This document shows positions 9,605 through 17,952 of a stretch of 64,000 nt of DNA, in pieces. Under the pieces are notes generated by a model, which saw nothing but the letters and a program-made list of their open reading frames with translations, was not told where the DNA came from and searched no databases. The first letter of the stretch is position 1. Every line of letters begins with the position of its first letter. The translations under genes and the position numbers were made by a program. This DNA comes from Sulfitobacter geojensis (lineage in GTDB: Bacteria; Pseudomonadota; Alphaproteobacteria; Rhodobacterales; Rhodobacteraceae): NCBI RefSeq assembly GCF_000622325.1, contig NZ_JASE01000005.1:2232001-2296000 (forward strand), written 5' to 3'.

Positions 9605-10606
9605 CTAGCAGTATTTCTCCGGCCCGTTCCACTGTGGCGGCGCATATCTGTCACCATGGGCCCAGCCAACCGGCAACACCTTTTCGATTGCCGCAAGGTC
9701 GTCGCCACTCAAGGTCCGGTCCGCTCCCTCTAGAAGCTGTGCGAAATGTGCCACGGATCGCGTTCCGGGGATCGGGATCACGTGATCCCCTTGCGCCAGC
9801 AGCCACGCGATGGCCAGACCTGCTGTGGAAATCCCCATATCGGACGCCAGCGATTGCAGCCCTTTCACGGCGGCGATATTGGCGCTGTAGTTTGGTTCAA
9901 CAAAGCGGGGGTTGCTGGACAGAAAAGCCAGTTCCTGCACCGCGTCAAACCCCAGTGGCGTATCGGTCAACAAGGACCGCCCCACAGGTGAAAACGCGAC
10001 CAGCGCGGTGCCCAGTTCCGCGCAGGTCTGCACCAGCCCCAATTCCGGAGAGCGTGTCGATAGCGAATATTCCGACTGCACAGCGGCCACCGGATGCACC
10101 GCATGAGCACGCCGCAACGACGATGGGGCAATCTCGGAAAAACCGATGGCTTTGGCCTTGCCCGACTTCACCAGAGCGGCCAGCGTTTCGGTAACCTCTT
10201 CGATGGGTAGGGACGCGTCACGGCGGTGCACATAATAAAGGTCCACCGCGTCAACGCCCAGCCGTTTCAGGCTGCCCTCCAGTTCCGCCTCTAGATGTTG
10301 CGCCGAATTGTCAAAGATATTTCCCGGCCCGTCCGGGTTGCGGGTTATGCCGCCCTTGGTGGCGATGGTGAAATGATCCTTTGCCGCGGGGTGCGCTGCC
10401 AGATAGCTGCCAATCACGGTTTCCGATGTCCCCATGCCATAGACATTGGCCGTATCGATGTGGGTTACCCCCGCGTCCATCGCCGTATCCAGAATGGCGT
10501 GGCTCTCGGCCTCGTTGGTGGGTCCGTAGAAATTAGAAAAAGACATCGCACCGATGCCGACGGGGTGCACCTGCGGTCCGTTCTTGCCAAGGGATCTGGT
10601 TTTCAT
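9605..10606 (-). CDS. Aldo/keto reductase
   Basis: A 333-residue NADPH-dependent reductase of the AKR superfamily. Visible features are HIDTANVYGMGTSE (catalytic Asp and Tyr), ATKGG (Lys), DLYYVHR (His), and PIPGTRSVAHFAQ (cofactor phosphate binding). It resembles the YajO/AKR13-type enzymes acting on varied aldehydes. The substrate is not predictable. It is about 40 bp downstream of an acyl-CoA dehydrogenase on the same strand, so the two may be cotranscribed. Confidence 0.87.
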   Translation of the reverse strand: MKTRSLGKNGPQVHPVGIGAMSFSNFYGPTNEAESHAILDTAMDAGVTHIDTANVYGMGTSETVIGSYLAAHPAAKDHFTIATKGGITRNPDGPGNIFDNSAQHLEAELEGSLKRLGVDAVDLYYVHRRDASLPIEEVTETLAALVKSGKAKAIGFSEIAPSSLRRAHAVHPVAAVQSEYSLSTRSPELGLVQTCAELGTALVAFSPVGRSLLTDTPLGFDAVQELAFLSSNPRFVEPNYSANIAAVKGLQSLASDMGISTAGLAIAWLLAQGDHVIPIPGTRSVAHFAQLLEGADRTLSGDDLAAIEKVLPVGWAHGDRYAPPQWNGPEKYC

Positions 10607-10645
10607 CTGGGGGTCCTGTGATTGAAGAATAGTCTGTTTCGGGCC

Positions 10646-11842
10646 TTAAGTACCATCGCGGGTTTGCGGGGTCCGCATGCCCAGAATGCTTCCGGCAAGC
10701 TGGGTGCGCAATATCTGCGCCGTGCCGCCACCAATGGTGAACATCCGCACATCACGGTACATCCGCTCCAACGGTTCCTCGCTGCCATAGCCGCGCGCGC
10801 CGAAGATTTGCAGCGCGTCATTCACCACTTTGATCGCCGCTTCCGAGGCAAAGAGTTTCGCACGTGCCGCCATAGTAATGTCGGGAAAGGGGGATCCGTT
10901 CGGGCCACGTGATTTCGCCGCCTCGTGCAACATCAGGCGCGCGGCATGCACCGAAGTGTCCATATCCGCCAGCATCCATTGCAGCCCCTGAAACTCGGCC
11001 AGCGGCCTGCCGAATTGCTCACGTTCTTTCAGATAGCGTTTGGCATGCTCCAGCGCACCGGCGGCGACGCCCATCGCAATGGTGCCCGCACCCACACGCT
11101 GGCTGTTATAGGCGTTCATCAGATCGGCAAAACCGCGTCCGAATCCCGAAGGGGGCCGCAGCACATCCTCATCCGCGATGAATACATCATCAAAGGCCAG
11201 TGTCGCCTCCGGCATACCACACAGCCCCATAGTGCGCTCATGGCCCGCCACGCGAAACCCTTGCGGGGTCAGACCCGCCGCGGGATCATGGCACAGGATG
11301 AACCCGCCGATGCCCTGATCCTGTCCGGCACCGTCCAGCACACGGGCAAAGACAAGGTGCACCTTCGAAATGCCGCCGCCGGTGATCCAGTGTTTGACGC
11401 CGTTCAACAGATAACCGCCTTCGGTGCGCTGGGCTGTTGTGCTCATTTGGGTGGCAGCACTGCCGGCCTGAGGTTCGGTGATGCAGATCGCAGGCTTGTC
11501 ACCGGCCAGTACATAGGGTGCGACACGTTCTTTCTGCGCTGCGGTGCCATAGGCCATGATGGCGCTGATCCCGCCCATGTTTGCCTCTACAACGATCCGC
11601 GCTGACAGGGTGCAAGCCTTTGCGATTTCCTCGACCACCACAACCGTATCCAGCCATGACGCCGCTTGCCCGCCCAGATGGGTCGGCAGGGTCATACCCA
11701 TGATACCGGCATCCGTCAGATCCTTGATGTTGTCCCAGCAATAGCTGCGCTCGCGGTCCCATTTGGCCGCACGCGGTGCGAATGTCGTGGCCAGTTCTTT
11801 GGCGATGGCGCGATAGGATGCGCGAGGTTCGGTATCTTTCAT
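10646..11842 (-). CDS. Acyl-CoA dehydrogenase
   Basis: A 398-residue FAD enzyme that forms an alpha,beta-double bond in an acyl-CoA. The middle domain has CITEPQAGSAAT and HWITGGG, and the C-terminal domain has QRVGAGTIAMGVA, REQFGRPL, and a Glu in GSEEPLERMYRD at the usual catalytic-base region. The length is that of ordinary ACADs, so it is not the larger DmdC type. It faces the 529-bp region that also serves the Tad locus. The substrate is unknown. Confidence 0.88.
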   Translation of the reverse strand: MKDTEPRASYRAIAKELATTFAPRAAKWDRERSYCWDNIKDLTDAGIMGMTLPTHLGGQAASWLDTVVVVEEIAKACTLSARIVVEANMGGISAIMAYGTAAQKERVAPYVLAGDKPAICITEPQAGSAATQMSTTAQRTEGGYLLNGVKHWITGGGISKVHLVFARVLDGAGQDQGIGGFILCHDPAAGLTPQGFRVAGHERTMGLCGMPEATLAFDDVFIADEDVLRPPSGFGRGFADLMNAYNSQRVGAGTIAMGVAAGALEHAKRYLKEREQFGRPLAEFQGLQWMLADMDTSVHAARLMLHEAAKSRGPNGSPFPDITMAARAKLFASEAAIKVVNDALQIFGARGYGSEEPLERMYRDVRMFTIGGGTAQILRTQLAGSILGMRTPQTRDGT

Positions 11843-12086
11843 AAATCAAGTGTTACGTTTTTTCGGCGGCGGAACAACCTTTGAAGGGCACCGCACAATG
11901 CCTTGGGGCAGGGGGTGGGCGGGCTTCATGTCACCAGCGCGGGCGTGCCTTTGGATCGGTTGCGCCCCATCGCTGGGACGGCGCAGGCGATTTATCTCGA
12001 ATCAAACGGAATCACATTGGCACACCGCCAAAGGAGACAGAGGTTAAGGCCTTGAATATGCGTAAAACCGTCCGTCCTTGTGCCCC

Positions 12087-12100
12087 TTGATCCAAATCAA
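12087..12100. promoter_or_regulatory. Perfect FNR/FnrL-type binding box
   Basis: TTGATccaaATCAA matches the FNR/ANR/FnrL consensus TTGAT-N4-ATCAA at all ten specified positions. It lies about 278 bp upstream of the flp start and about 250 bp upstream of the divergent acyl-CoA dehydrogenase start, so either gene, or a small transcript in between, could be the target. Confidence 0.6.
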
Positions 12101-12208
12101 CAAAGTGGACCATTTCCACCATTCACGCTCAAATCATCTAAAACGGGAACCTGCCTTATTCTCGACATTCGGGGGGCTAGTGACGAACACGAACCGGTCT
12201 GAATGGCA

Positions 12209-12224
12209 TCATACCTTGGTATGA
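12209..12224. repeat. 16-bp palindrome (TCATACC-TT-GGTATGA)
   Basis: Perfect 7-bp arms around TT, about 150 bp upstream of the flp pilin gene. The size and symmetry suit a dimeric regulator operator. No family is identified. Confidence 0.5.
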
Positions 12225-12315
12225 AAGACCTGCGCCGTAGGTGTTAAAGGCCATTTTTCACTCCCAAGACGGATATCGACCTGTGGGGATTGCTGTCATT
12301 TCTAATCACACCCCG

Positions 12316-12349
12316 GGTCACTAGCGACCCTCACAGGTCACTACCGACC
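12316..12349. repeat. Two near-identical palindromic 14-mers upstream of flp
   Basis: GGTCACTAGCGACC at 12316-12329 and GGTCACTACCGACC at 12336-12349 match at 13 of 14 positions with a 20-bp period, about two helical turns. The first is itself almost palindromic. Its core GTCACTAGC recurs inverted at 12176-12184. The pair ends 22 bp before the flp ATG, a good place for an operator overlapping the transcription start or leader. Confidence 0.5.
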
Positions 12350-12371
12350 ACCAATCGAAAAGAGAATTAAC

Positions 12372-12590
12372 ATGACCCTTACACGTAACGCCCTGAACAA
12401 AGCACTCCGCACTTTCGCCAAAGACGAAGACGGTGCGACCGCAATTGAATACGCCCTGATGGTCGCCCTTGTGGGTGCCGTAATCGTTGTGGGTGTCACA
12501 TCACTCGGTACGTCTACCAACACGAAATTCAGCGATGTCGCCACGGTTATCGACGAAGCAGGTGACGACGCCCCAGCCGGCGGCAGCTAA
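12372..12590 (+). CDS. flp: Flp/Fap-type pilin
   Basis: A 72-residue prepilin of the Tad (type IVc) pilus. After a short charged leader, DEDGATAIEYALMVALVG shows the Flp signature: Gly at the cleavage site, Glu at +5 and Tyr at +6 of the mature protein, then a hydrophobic helix. The prepilin peptidase would cut after Gly; no peptidase gene is nearby. It is first in the Tad operon and separated from tadZ by a strong hairpin. Confidence 0.92.
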   Translation: MTLTRNALNKALRTFAKDEDGATAIEYALMVALVGAVIVVGVTSLGTSTNTKFSDVATVIDEAGDDAPAGGS

Positions 12591-12607
12591 TCAGCATTCA
12601 TACTCTC

Positions 12608-12635
12608 GTGCTTGCGGTTTTCGGATCGCAAGCAC
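12608..12635 (+). terminator. Hairpin between flp and tadZ
   Basis: GTGCTTGCG and CGCAAGCAC form a perfect 9-bp stem with a 10-base loop, with no following U-run. Such a structure between an abundant pilin and its assembly genes would fit partial termination or 3'-end protection of the flp message. Confidence 0.5.
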
Positions 12636-12677
12636 CAACCAACTTTCCGACCTTAACGAAAACACAGGCACCCCATC

Positions 12678-13907
12678 ATGACAGTTTCCAGCCCGTCCAG
12701 CAGCGCACCAAAGCCGGTGGCCGCATATGTGTGTACCGACCAAGGTGCCGACATTGCACGCAGCGTGGTTGATACTTTGGGCGGGGACCCCTCAACACTG
12801 CATGGGGGCGGATTGGGCGGCGCAGCACGCGTCTGCCGCACACCTGCACTTGAAAAACTGGTACTGGCGGAAATGGGCAATATGACCCTTGATGCCGCGT
12901 GCGAATGTGTCACCGAAATTCGCCAGACGGGCGCACACGTTATTGTGCTGGGCGACAAACCCGACCTTGCGACCTACCGCGCGCTGCGCAACGCTGGCGC
13001 CGAAGAATATTTCGCCTATCCCGTCACCCACGAAGAAATCATCGCCGCCAACGACAATATCGCAGCCCCTGTGCAGCAACCGGTTGCGGAAATCGCGACT
13101 GTTCACGGCACCTGCATCGGGGTGATGGGATGCAACGGCGGTGTCGGCACCAGCCTGCTGGCCCAGAACCTCGCGTTTCACGCCGCCGCTGGCAAGGGAA
13201 ATGGCCCCGCATTGGAAACCGCATTGATCGACGCCGATCTGCGTTTCGGGTCGCAGGCGATTGATCTGGATCGCAAGGACACGCCCGGCCTGCTGGAAGC
13301 GCTATCGGCACCGGACCGTGTCGATGACACTTTCCTGAGCGCCACAATGGAAAAACTGACCGAGCGCCTGTCGCTGTACTCCCAACAGGCGCATATCTCG
13401 CAGAACGTCGATGCGATGGATGCGGCTTTCCCGCCGCTGCTTGACGCGATCCGCGCCAAGTTCGACGCAGTCGTTGTCGACTTACCACGCACCACCCTTG
13501 TGGCGCACCCTGAATTCGCCCGTGCACTTGATACGCTGATTTTGGTGATCCCTGCGGGATATGCCGGTGTGAATGTGGCAAGCCGGCTGATGTCAGTGCT
13601 GAAAGCCGAAGCGCCGGCGTTGAAAATCCTTCCGGTGTTGTCGGAATTCCGTCAGGACGCAAAGCTAACGGCCAAGGACATTGGCGTCGGGATCGGCCTT
13701 GATGTGGTGGCGACACTGCCCGAAAGCGCCAAGGCGCTGACCCGCGCCCATCGCGCGGCCAAATCCCTGACCGAAAACCAGCCCCGCGCGCCTTATGCCA
13801 AGGCAACGCGCACCATTTGGGAACGGGCGACGAAACCGGTGAAAGCCACCGTGGCTACATCAGCCCCGAAACCAAGGCTGGGCTTCTTCAAGAGGGCCAC
13901 GGCGTGA
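12678..13907 (+). CDS. tadZ: Tad pilus localisation ATPase-like protein TadZ/CpaE
   Basis: A 409-residue protein with an N-terminal receiver-like segment (to about residue 140; VIVLGDKPDLATYRALRNAGAEEY) and a C-terminal MinD/ParA-like ATPase domain. The Walker A equivalent GCNGGVGTS lacks the first signature Lys of MinD and ends in T-S, as in many TadZ/CpaE proteins. ALIDADLRFGSQ and VVVDLPR follow. TadZ places the pilus machine at the cell pole. Its stop overlaps the tadA start (GTGA). Confidence 0.87.
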   Translation: MTVSSPSSSAPKPVAAYVCTDQGADIARSVVDTLGGDPSTLHGGGLGGAARVCRTPALEKLVLAEMGNMTLDAACECVTEIRQTGAHVIVLGDKPDLATYRALRNAGAEEYFAYPVTHEEIIAANDNIAAPVQQPVAEIATVHGTCIGVMGCNGGVGTSLLAQNLAFHAAAGKGNGPALETALIDADLRFGSQAIDLDRKDTPGLLEALSAPDRVDDTFLSATMEKLTERLSLYSQQAHISQNVDAMDAAFPPLLDAIRAKFDAVVVDLPRTTLVAHPEFARALDTLILVIPAGYAGVNVASRLMSVLKAEAPALKILPVLSEFRQDAKLTAKDIGVGIGLDVVATLPESAKALTRAHRAAKSLTENQPRAPYAKATRTIWERATKPVKATVATSAPKPRLGFFKRATA

Positions 13908-15598
13908 CTGTGCACCTCCCTCAACCTTCCTTGCGCGACGCTGTCGCCCTGGTCGTCGAGATTGCAGAGCAGTTCGACGCCGACGGGTTGCCCGCCGAAG
14001 ACCGCGCAAATGCTGCCGTGACCTATGTGATCGAGCGCCAGAACTTTCCGTGGCCATTGGCCCTGCAACGCCAGATCCTCAGCCAAGCAACCAAAGCCTT
14101 GCGCGGCGATCTGCCGGACGAGGCAAGCGATGTCGATCTGGTAGAGACCGCTAAACCGGTTCCGAGCAACACATTTGCCATGGCCGACCCCGTCGAGGCC
14201 CAACCGGTCGATAGATCTGCCAAGCTGGATGAGACAATTGAAAAGGTCGTGGCCCTCGCACAGGCCGAACCGCAACTGCGCGAAGTGGCCGCTACAAAAC
14301 CTGCCAAGGCTCAGGCCGATGTCACGCCGCCGTCGATCAAAATGTTGGCACTGGCCAATGACGTTGTGCACGCCTTGCTCGAATTCCTCGATTTTTCGGA
14401 GTTGGCGGCAAAACCCCGTGCCGAACAGGAAATCCTGATCCGCAGTGGCATTGAATCCGTTTCAACGGAAAAGAAACTCCACCTCAACGGGCGCGAGATT
14501 GCCGAACTGGTGTCGGCAGTGCTGGCCGATATGCTGGGCCTTGGCCCGCTCGAAGCGCTTTTGGCCGACGAGAACATCACAGACATCATGGTCAACGGAC
14601 CGAACCAGATTTTCGTCGAACGCGGTGGCAAACTGGAACTGACGCAGGTGCGGTTTCGCGACAATGAGCATGTATTCACCGTGGCCAGCCGGATTGTTGC
14701 GGCTGTCGGTCGGCGCATTGATGAATCCCAACCCCTTGTCGATGCCCGTCTGGCCGATGGTAGCCGTGTGAACATCGCGGTGCCACCGCTGGCGATTGAC
14801 GGCGCAACCATCACCATCCGTAAATTCCCCTCGGCACCGGTCAAGCTGGAAAAGCTGGTCGAAGGTGGCAGCCTGACCGCCCAGATGAGCCGCTTTCTGG
14901 CCCTTGCGGCATATCTGCGCCTGAATATCCTAGTCTCGGGCGGCACCGGTTCCGGTAAAACCACGTTGATGAACGCGATGTCTGGCTTCATTCCCGAAGG
15001 CGAGCGGATCGTCACCATCGAGGACGCCGCCGAACTGCGTTTCCAGCAGGAACATGTGGTGCGCTTTGAAACCCGTCCGCCCAATGTCGAAGGCACCGGC
15101 GAAGTCACCATGCGGACCTTGATGCGCAATGCCCTGCGGATGCGCCCTGACCGTATCATCATCGGTGAAATTCGCGGCGACGAAGTGCTGGACCTGTTGC
15201 AGGCGATGAACACCGGCCATGACGGGTCCATGAGCACTTTGCACGCCAACTCGCCCGCCGAGGCGCTGACCCGTGTGGAAAGCATGGCAGCATTGGCCGG
15301 TTTTGCCCCCGGCAGCGGCGTTGTGCGCCGCCAGCTGGCAGATGCGGTAAACCTGATTGTGCAGGTGTCGCGGATGCGGGACGGCAAACGCCGCGTGACC
15401 TCGATCTCTGAACTGACCGGCCTGTCAGGTGATGTCATCACCTTGCAGGAATTGTTCACCTTTCAGACCGATCCCGAAAGCACCCGCACGAAAGTGACCG
15501 GCAAACATGTCTATTCCGGTTACCGCCCGGGATTTGCCAGCCGCGCGGCCGATTATGGCGTCGCGGACGAGCTTGACTCAATTCTGGGGACCAAATGA
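13904..15598 (+). CDS. tadA: Tad pilus secretion ATPase TadA/CpaF
   Basis: A 564-residue VirB11/GspE-family ATPase that powers Flp pilus assembly. Seen are DIMVNGPNQIFVERGGKLE, Walker A GGTGSGKTT near residue 346, the Asp box TIEDAAELRF, Walker B RIIIGEIRGDE, and the His box STLHANSPAEA. The start is GTG 13904, overlapping the tadZ stop, with AAGAGG upstream; in-frame codons further up lie inside tadZ. The roughly 140-residue N-terminal extension is variable in the family. Confidence 0.93.
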   Translation: MTVHLPQPSLRDAVALVVEIAEQFDADGLPAEDRANAAVTYVIERQNFPWPLALQRQILSQATKALRGDLPDEASDVDLVETAKPVPSNTFAMADPVEAQPVDRSAKLDETIEKVVALAQAEPQLREVAATKPAKAQADVTPPSIKMLALANDVVHALLEFLDFSELAAKPRAEQEILIRSGIESVSTEKKLHLNGREIAELVSAVLADMLGLGPLEALLADENITDIMVNGPNQIFVERGGKLELTQVRFRDNEHVFTVASRIVAAVGRRIDESQPLVDARLADGSRVNIAVPPLAIDGATITIRKFPSAPVKLEKLVEGGSLTAQMSRFLALAAYLRLNILVSGGTGSGKTTLMNAMSGFIPEGERIVTIEDAAELRFQQEHVVRFETRPPNVEGTGEVTMRTLMRNALRMRPDRIIIGEIRGDEVLDLLQAMNTGHDGSMSTLHANSPAEALTRVESMAALAGFAPGSGVVRRQLADAVNLIVQVSRMRDGKRRVTSISELTGLSGDVITLQELFTFQTDPESTRTKVTGKHVYSGYRPGFASRAADYGVADELDSILGTK

Positions 15599-16551
15599 TG
15601 TCGACATTTACACTCCTACTGATGGCCGGTTTCGCTTTGAACGCAGGGTTGATCCTGTTCGGGTTTGTCCTTGCTGACCGCCAGCGGCGCCGTCACATCG
15701 CCCGTTTGCACCGCCAGAAAGACGCGATAGCTCTGCCTGCCGTGCAGCGTTCGAAATCCAGAAAGCGCGGGCCATTGCGCCCGACCAACGCGACAGAGCG
15801 TTTCGTCGCCTTTTTTGAACGCCAGCTTGACCAGACCAGCCTGCGCATTGGCGTCAACGAATTCCTGATTCAGGTGGGCATCGGTCTGTTGGCCCTCTAC
15901 GCGCTTGCCGTTCTGGCACTTGGGTTGCACCCGATTACGGCCTTGCCGGTTGCTGCTGTACTGACTTTCGGGATGATGATGAGCATCCTCAATATTGCGC
16001 AAAGCCGGTACAAGGCCGCGTTCTCTGCCGGTCTGCCAGAGGCACTGGACATCTTTGCACGCGGTTTGCGGGCAGGGCGTCCGGTCACGGATTCCATGGC
16101 GATTGTGGTCGACAACTCAAGCGGTCCGATCTTGCATGAATTCAGCCGCTGCCGCGACGAAGTGCGCATGGGCACGTCATTGCCCGATTGTCTGGAACGC
16201 CTGAGCGCGCGTTTGCCCCTGGCCGAAGTGAACTTCTTTGCGGTTTCCACAGCCTTGCAGGCCGAAACCGGCGGCAACCTGATTGAAACCATGGAAAACC
16301 TCGCCGCACAGTTACGCGAGCGGCGCAAGCTGCGCAAAAAGGCCCGTGCCCTCACGTCCGAAGCGCGGGCAAGCGCGATTATTCTTGCGTCTTTGCCCTT
16401 CGCCGTCACTTTGCTGATCGCAGTGTTGAACGGTGCCTATCTTGAACCGCTTTATGCGGATCCGCGGGGCCGCATTATGTCCGCCACCGCCCTTGGCAGC
16501 ATCGCCCTTGGCATCTTTATCATGGTTCGGATGGGCAAGCTGGATGTCTGA
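15595..16551 (+). CDS. tadB: Tad pilus inner-membrane platform protein TadB
   Basis: A 318-residue integral membrane protein of the T2SSF/GspF family. It has N-terminal membrane helices (residues 5-25 and about 85-130) and a central cytoplasmic F domain with GLPEALDIFARGLRAGRPV and ALQAETGGNLIETMENLA. Two helices end the protein. It forms the platform on which TadA acts. ATGATG overlaps the tadA stop. Confidence 0.9.
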   Translation: MMSTFTLLLMAGFALNAGLILFGFVLADRQRRRHIARLHRQKDAIALPAVQRSKSRKRGPLRPTNATERFVAFFERQLDQTSLRIGVNEFLIQVGIGLLALYALAVLALGLHPITALPVAAVLTFGMMMSILNIAQSRYKAAFSAGLPEALDIFARGLRAGRPVTDSMAIVVDNSSGPILHEFSRCRDEVRMGTSLPDCLERLSARLPLAEVNFFAVSTALQAETGGNLIETMENLAAQLRERRKLRKKARALTSEARASAIILASLPFAVTLLIAVLNGAYLEPLYADPRGRIMSATALGSIALGIFIMVRMGKLDV

Positions 16552-17512
16552 GACCTCGATCCATATCTTCTGGATGGCCTTTCTGGGCCTGAGCACCGCC
16601 ATGATGGCGCTGACCTTCCTGATGTACAGCGAACACCAGCGCAGTCTGCGGGCAGGGCGGTTGAACCGCGCCAACGGGTCCGAAAAAGCACGCCGCGTTG
16701 GCGATATTGCGGTGAACACCGGCCCGTTCGGGACGTTGACAGGCAAGATGCGTGATGTCGTTGTGAAGCTGGGCGAACGTCTGTCTGTCGTTTTGGGCGG
16801 GGAGTCGCGCGAGACCGCTGCAAACCTGTCATCCGCCGGTTTCCGCAGCCGCGATGCACTGCTGATCTATGCTTTTCTTAAAACCATCCTGCCGCTGACG
16901 GCGCTGCTGGGCGGGCTGATCTGGCTGCTTTTAACCAAACCCCTTGATATCACTATCATCATGCCTGCTGCTATGGTTATCGGTGCGGCCCTCGGGCTGT
17001 CGATCGGCGTTGATTTCGTGGTCAACAAAGCCCGCACCGCACGTCTGGCCCGCATCCGCCAGAGCTTTCCCGATATGCTGGAGCTGATTGTCATCACCTC
17101 CGAGGCTGGTCTGGGACCACAGCCCGCCTTGCACCGCGTGGCGCAGGAGATGGCCGTCACGCACCCGGACCTTGCGCAAGAAATGCTGCAAATGGTGTCG
17201 GAAATGGCCATGACCAGCGATGCGCGCGGCGCTTACGAAAAGCTGAATGTTCGTGCGCCCTTGCCGGAAATCGCGGTCTTTACGCAAACGCTGGATCAAT
17301 CCGACCGATACGGCACGCCCTTTGCCCGCGCCATGCGCACGCTGATCGACGAACAGCGCAGCAACCGTTTGGTCGCTGTAGAGGAAAAGGCCGCGCGGCT
17401 GCCGGTTCTGATGACCATGCCACTGATCTTTTGCATCATGCCCGCCATCTTTGTGGTGCTGGTCGGACCAGCCGGGCTCAACGTTTTTGACAACATTCTA
17501 TCGGGAGGCTGA
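16544..17512 (+). CDS. tadC: Tad pilus inner-membrane platform protein TadC
   Basis: A 322-residue T2SSF-family partner of TadB. It starts MSETSIHIFWMAFLGLS with a membrane helix, has a pair of helices around residues 110-170, the F-domain segment FPDMLELIVITSEAGLGPQ, and a final helix near IFCIMPAIFVVLVGP. The start at 16544 overlaps the last 8 bases of tadB; earlier in-frame codons would read through tadB. Confidence 0.9.
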   Translation: MSETSIHIFWMAFLGLSTAMMALTFLMYSEHQRSLRAGRLNRANGSEKARRVGDIAVNTGPFGTLTGKMRDVVVKLGERLSVVLGGESRETAANLSSAGFRSRDALLIYAFLKTILPLTALLGGLIWLLLTKPLDITIIMPAAMVIGAALGLSIGVDFVVNKARTARLARIRQSFPDMLELIVITSEAGLGPQPALHRVAQEMAVTHPDLAQEMLQMVSEMAMTSDARGAYEKLNVRAPLPEIAVFTQTLDQSDRYGTPFARAMRTLIDEQRSNRLVAVEEKAARLPVLMTMPLIFCIMPAIFVVLVGPAGLNVFDNILSGG

Positions 17513-17517
17513 GGACG

Positions 17518-17952
17518 ATGATGCTGCACCAACCAATCGCCTTTCTAAACCGTTTCCGCCACGATCAATCCGGCGCTGTCGCGATCGAATTTGTGCTGCT
17601 TGCACCGCTATTGTTCGCGCTGTTGTTCGGCATTGTCATTGTTGGCTACTTTATCGGGGTCAGCCATTCGGTTTCCCAGCTTGCCACTGGTGCGGCCCGC
17701 GTTTCGGTTGTCGGGTTGGACACGGATGAACGCGAAGAACTGGTCACCGCCTATCTTGAGAAAGCAAGCGTGAACTATCCGTTGCTCAAGCAGGACGCGC
17801 TCGACACCCAATACCTGCTGGAGGAAAGCACCCCCCCCGGCGTAACGGTAAATGTCACCTATGAAATTGACGGATCGTTATTGGGCGTTGCCAACAGCCT
17901 GCTCGGCCTCAGCCTGACGGACATCAAGGGGAGCGCCTATCTTGCGTATTAA
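17518..17952 (+). CDS. tadE: TadE-like pseudopilin
   Basis: A 144-residue TadE/TadG-family protein. The N-terminal SGAVAIEFVLLAPLLFALLFG motif, Gly then hydrophobic with Glu at +5, is the pseudopilin-type start of this family, processed by the prepilin peptidase in characterised systems. The remainder is a small periplasmic domain. GGGAGG precedes ATGATG at 17518. Confidence 0.85.
   Translation: MMLHQPIAFLNRFRHDQSGAVAIEFVLLAPLLFALLFGIVIVGYFIGVSHSVSQLATGAARVSVVGLDTDEREELVTAYLEKASVNYPLLKQDALDTQYLLEESTPPGVTVNVTYEIDGSLLGVANSLLGLSLTDIKGSAYLAY

Larger units (their letters stand above)
11843..12371. other. 529-bp intergenic region between acyl-CoA dehydrogenase and the Tad locus
   Basis: No convincing gene. 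It carries an FNR-type box, a 16-bp palindrome and a pair of direct repeats, listed separately. A frame of about 55 codons on the plus strand (about 11882-12052) reads like protein (GVPLDRLRPIAG, AIYLESNGI), but it has no start codon and I do not recognise it; it could be a gene remnant. Confidence 0.6.

Noticed and set aside
11882..12052. Protein-like plus-strand frame upstream of the FNR box
   Set aside because: No start codon or ribosome site and no family recognised; recorded only as a possible remnant.
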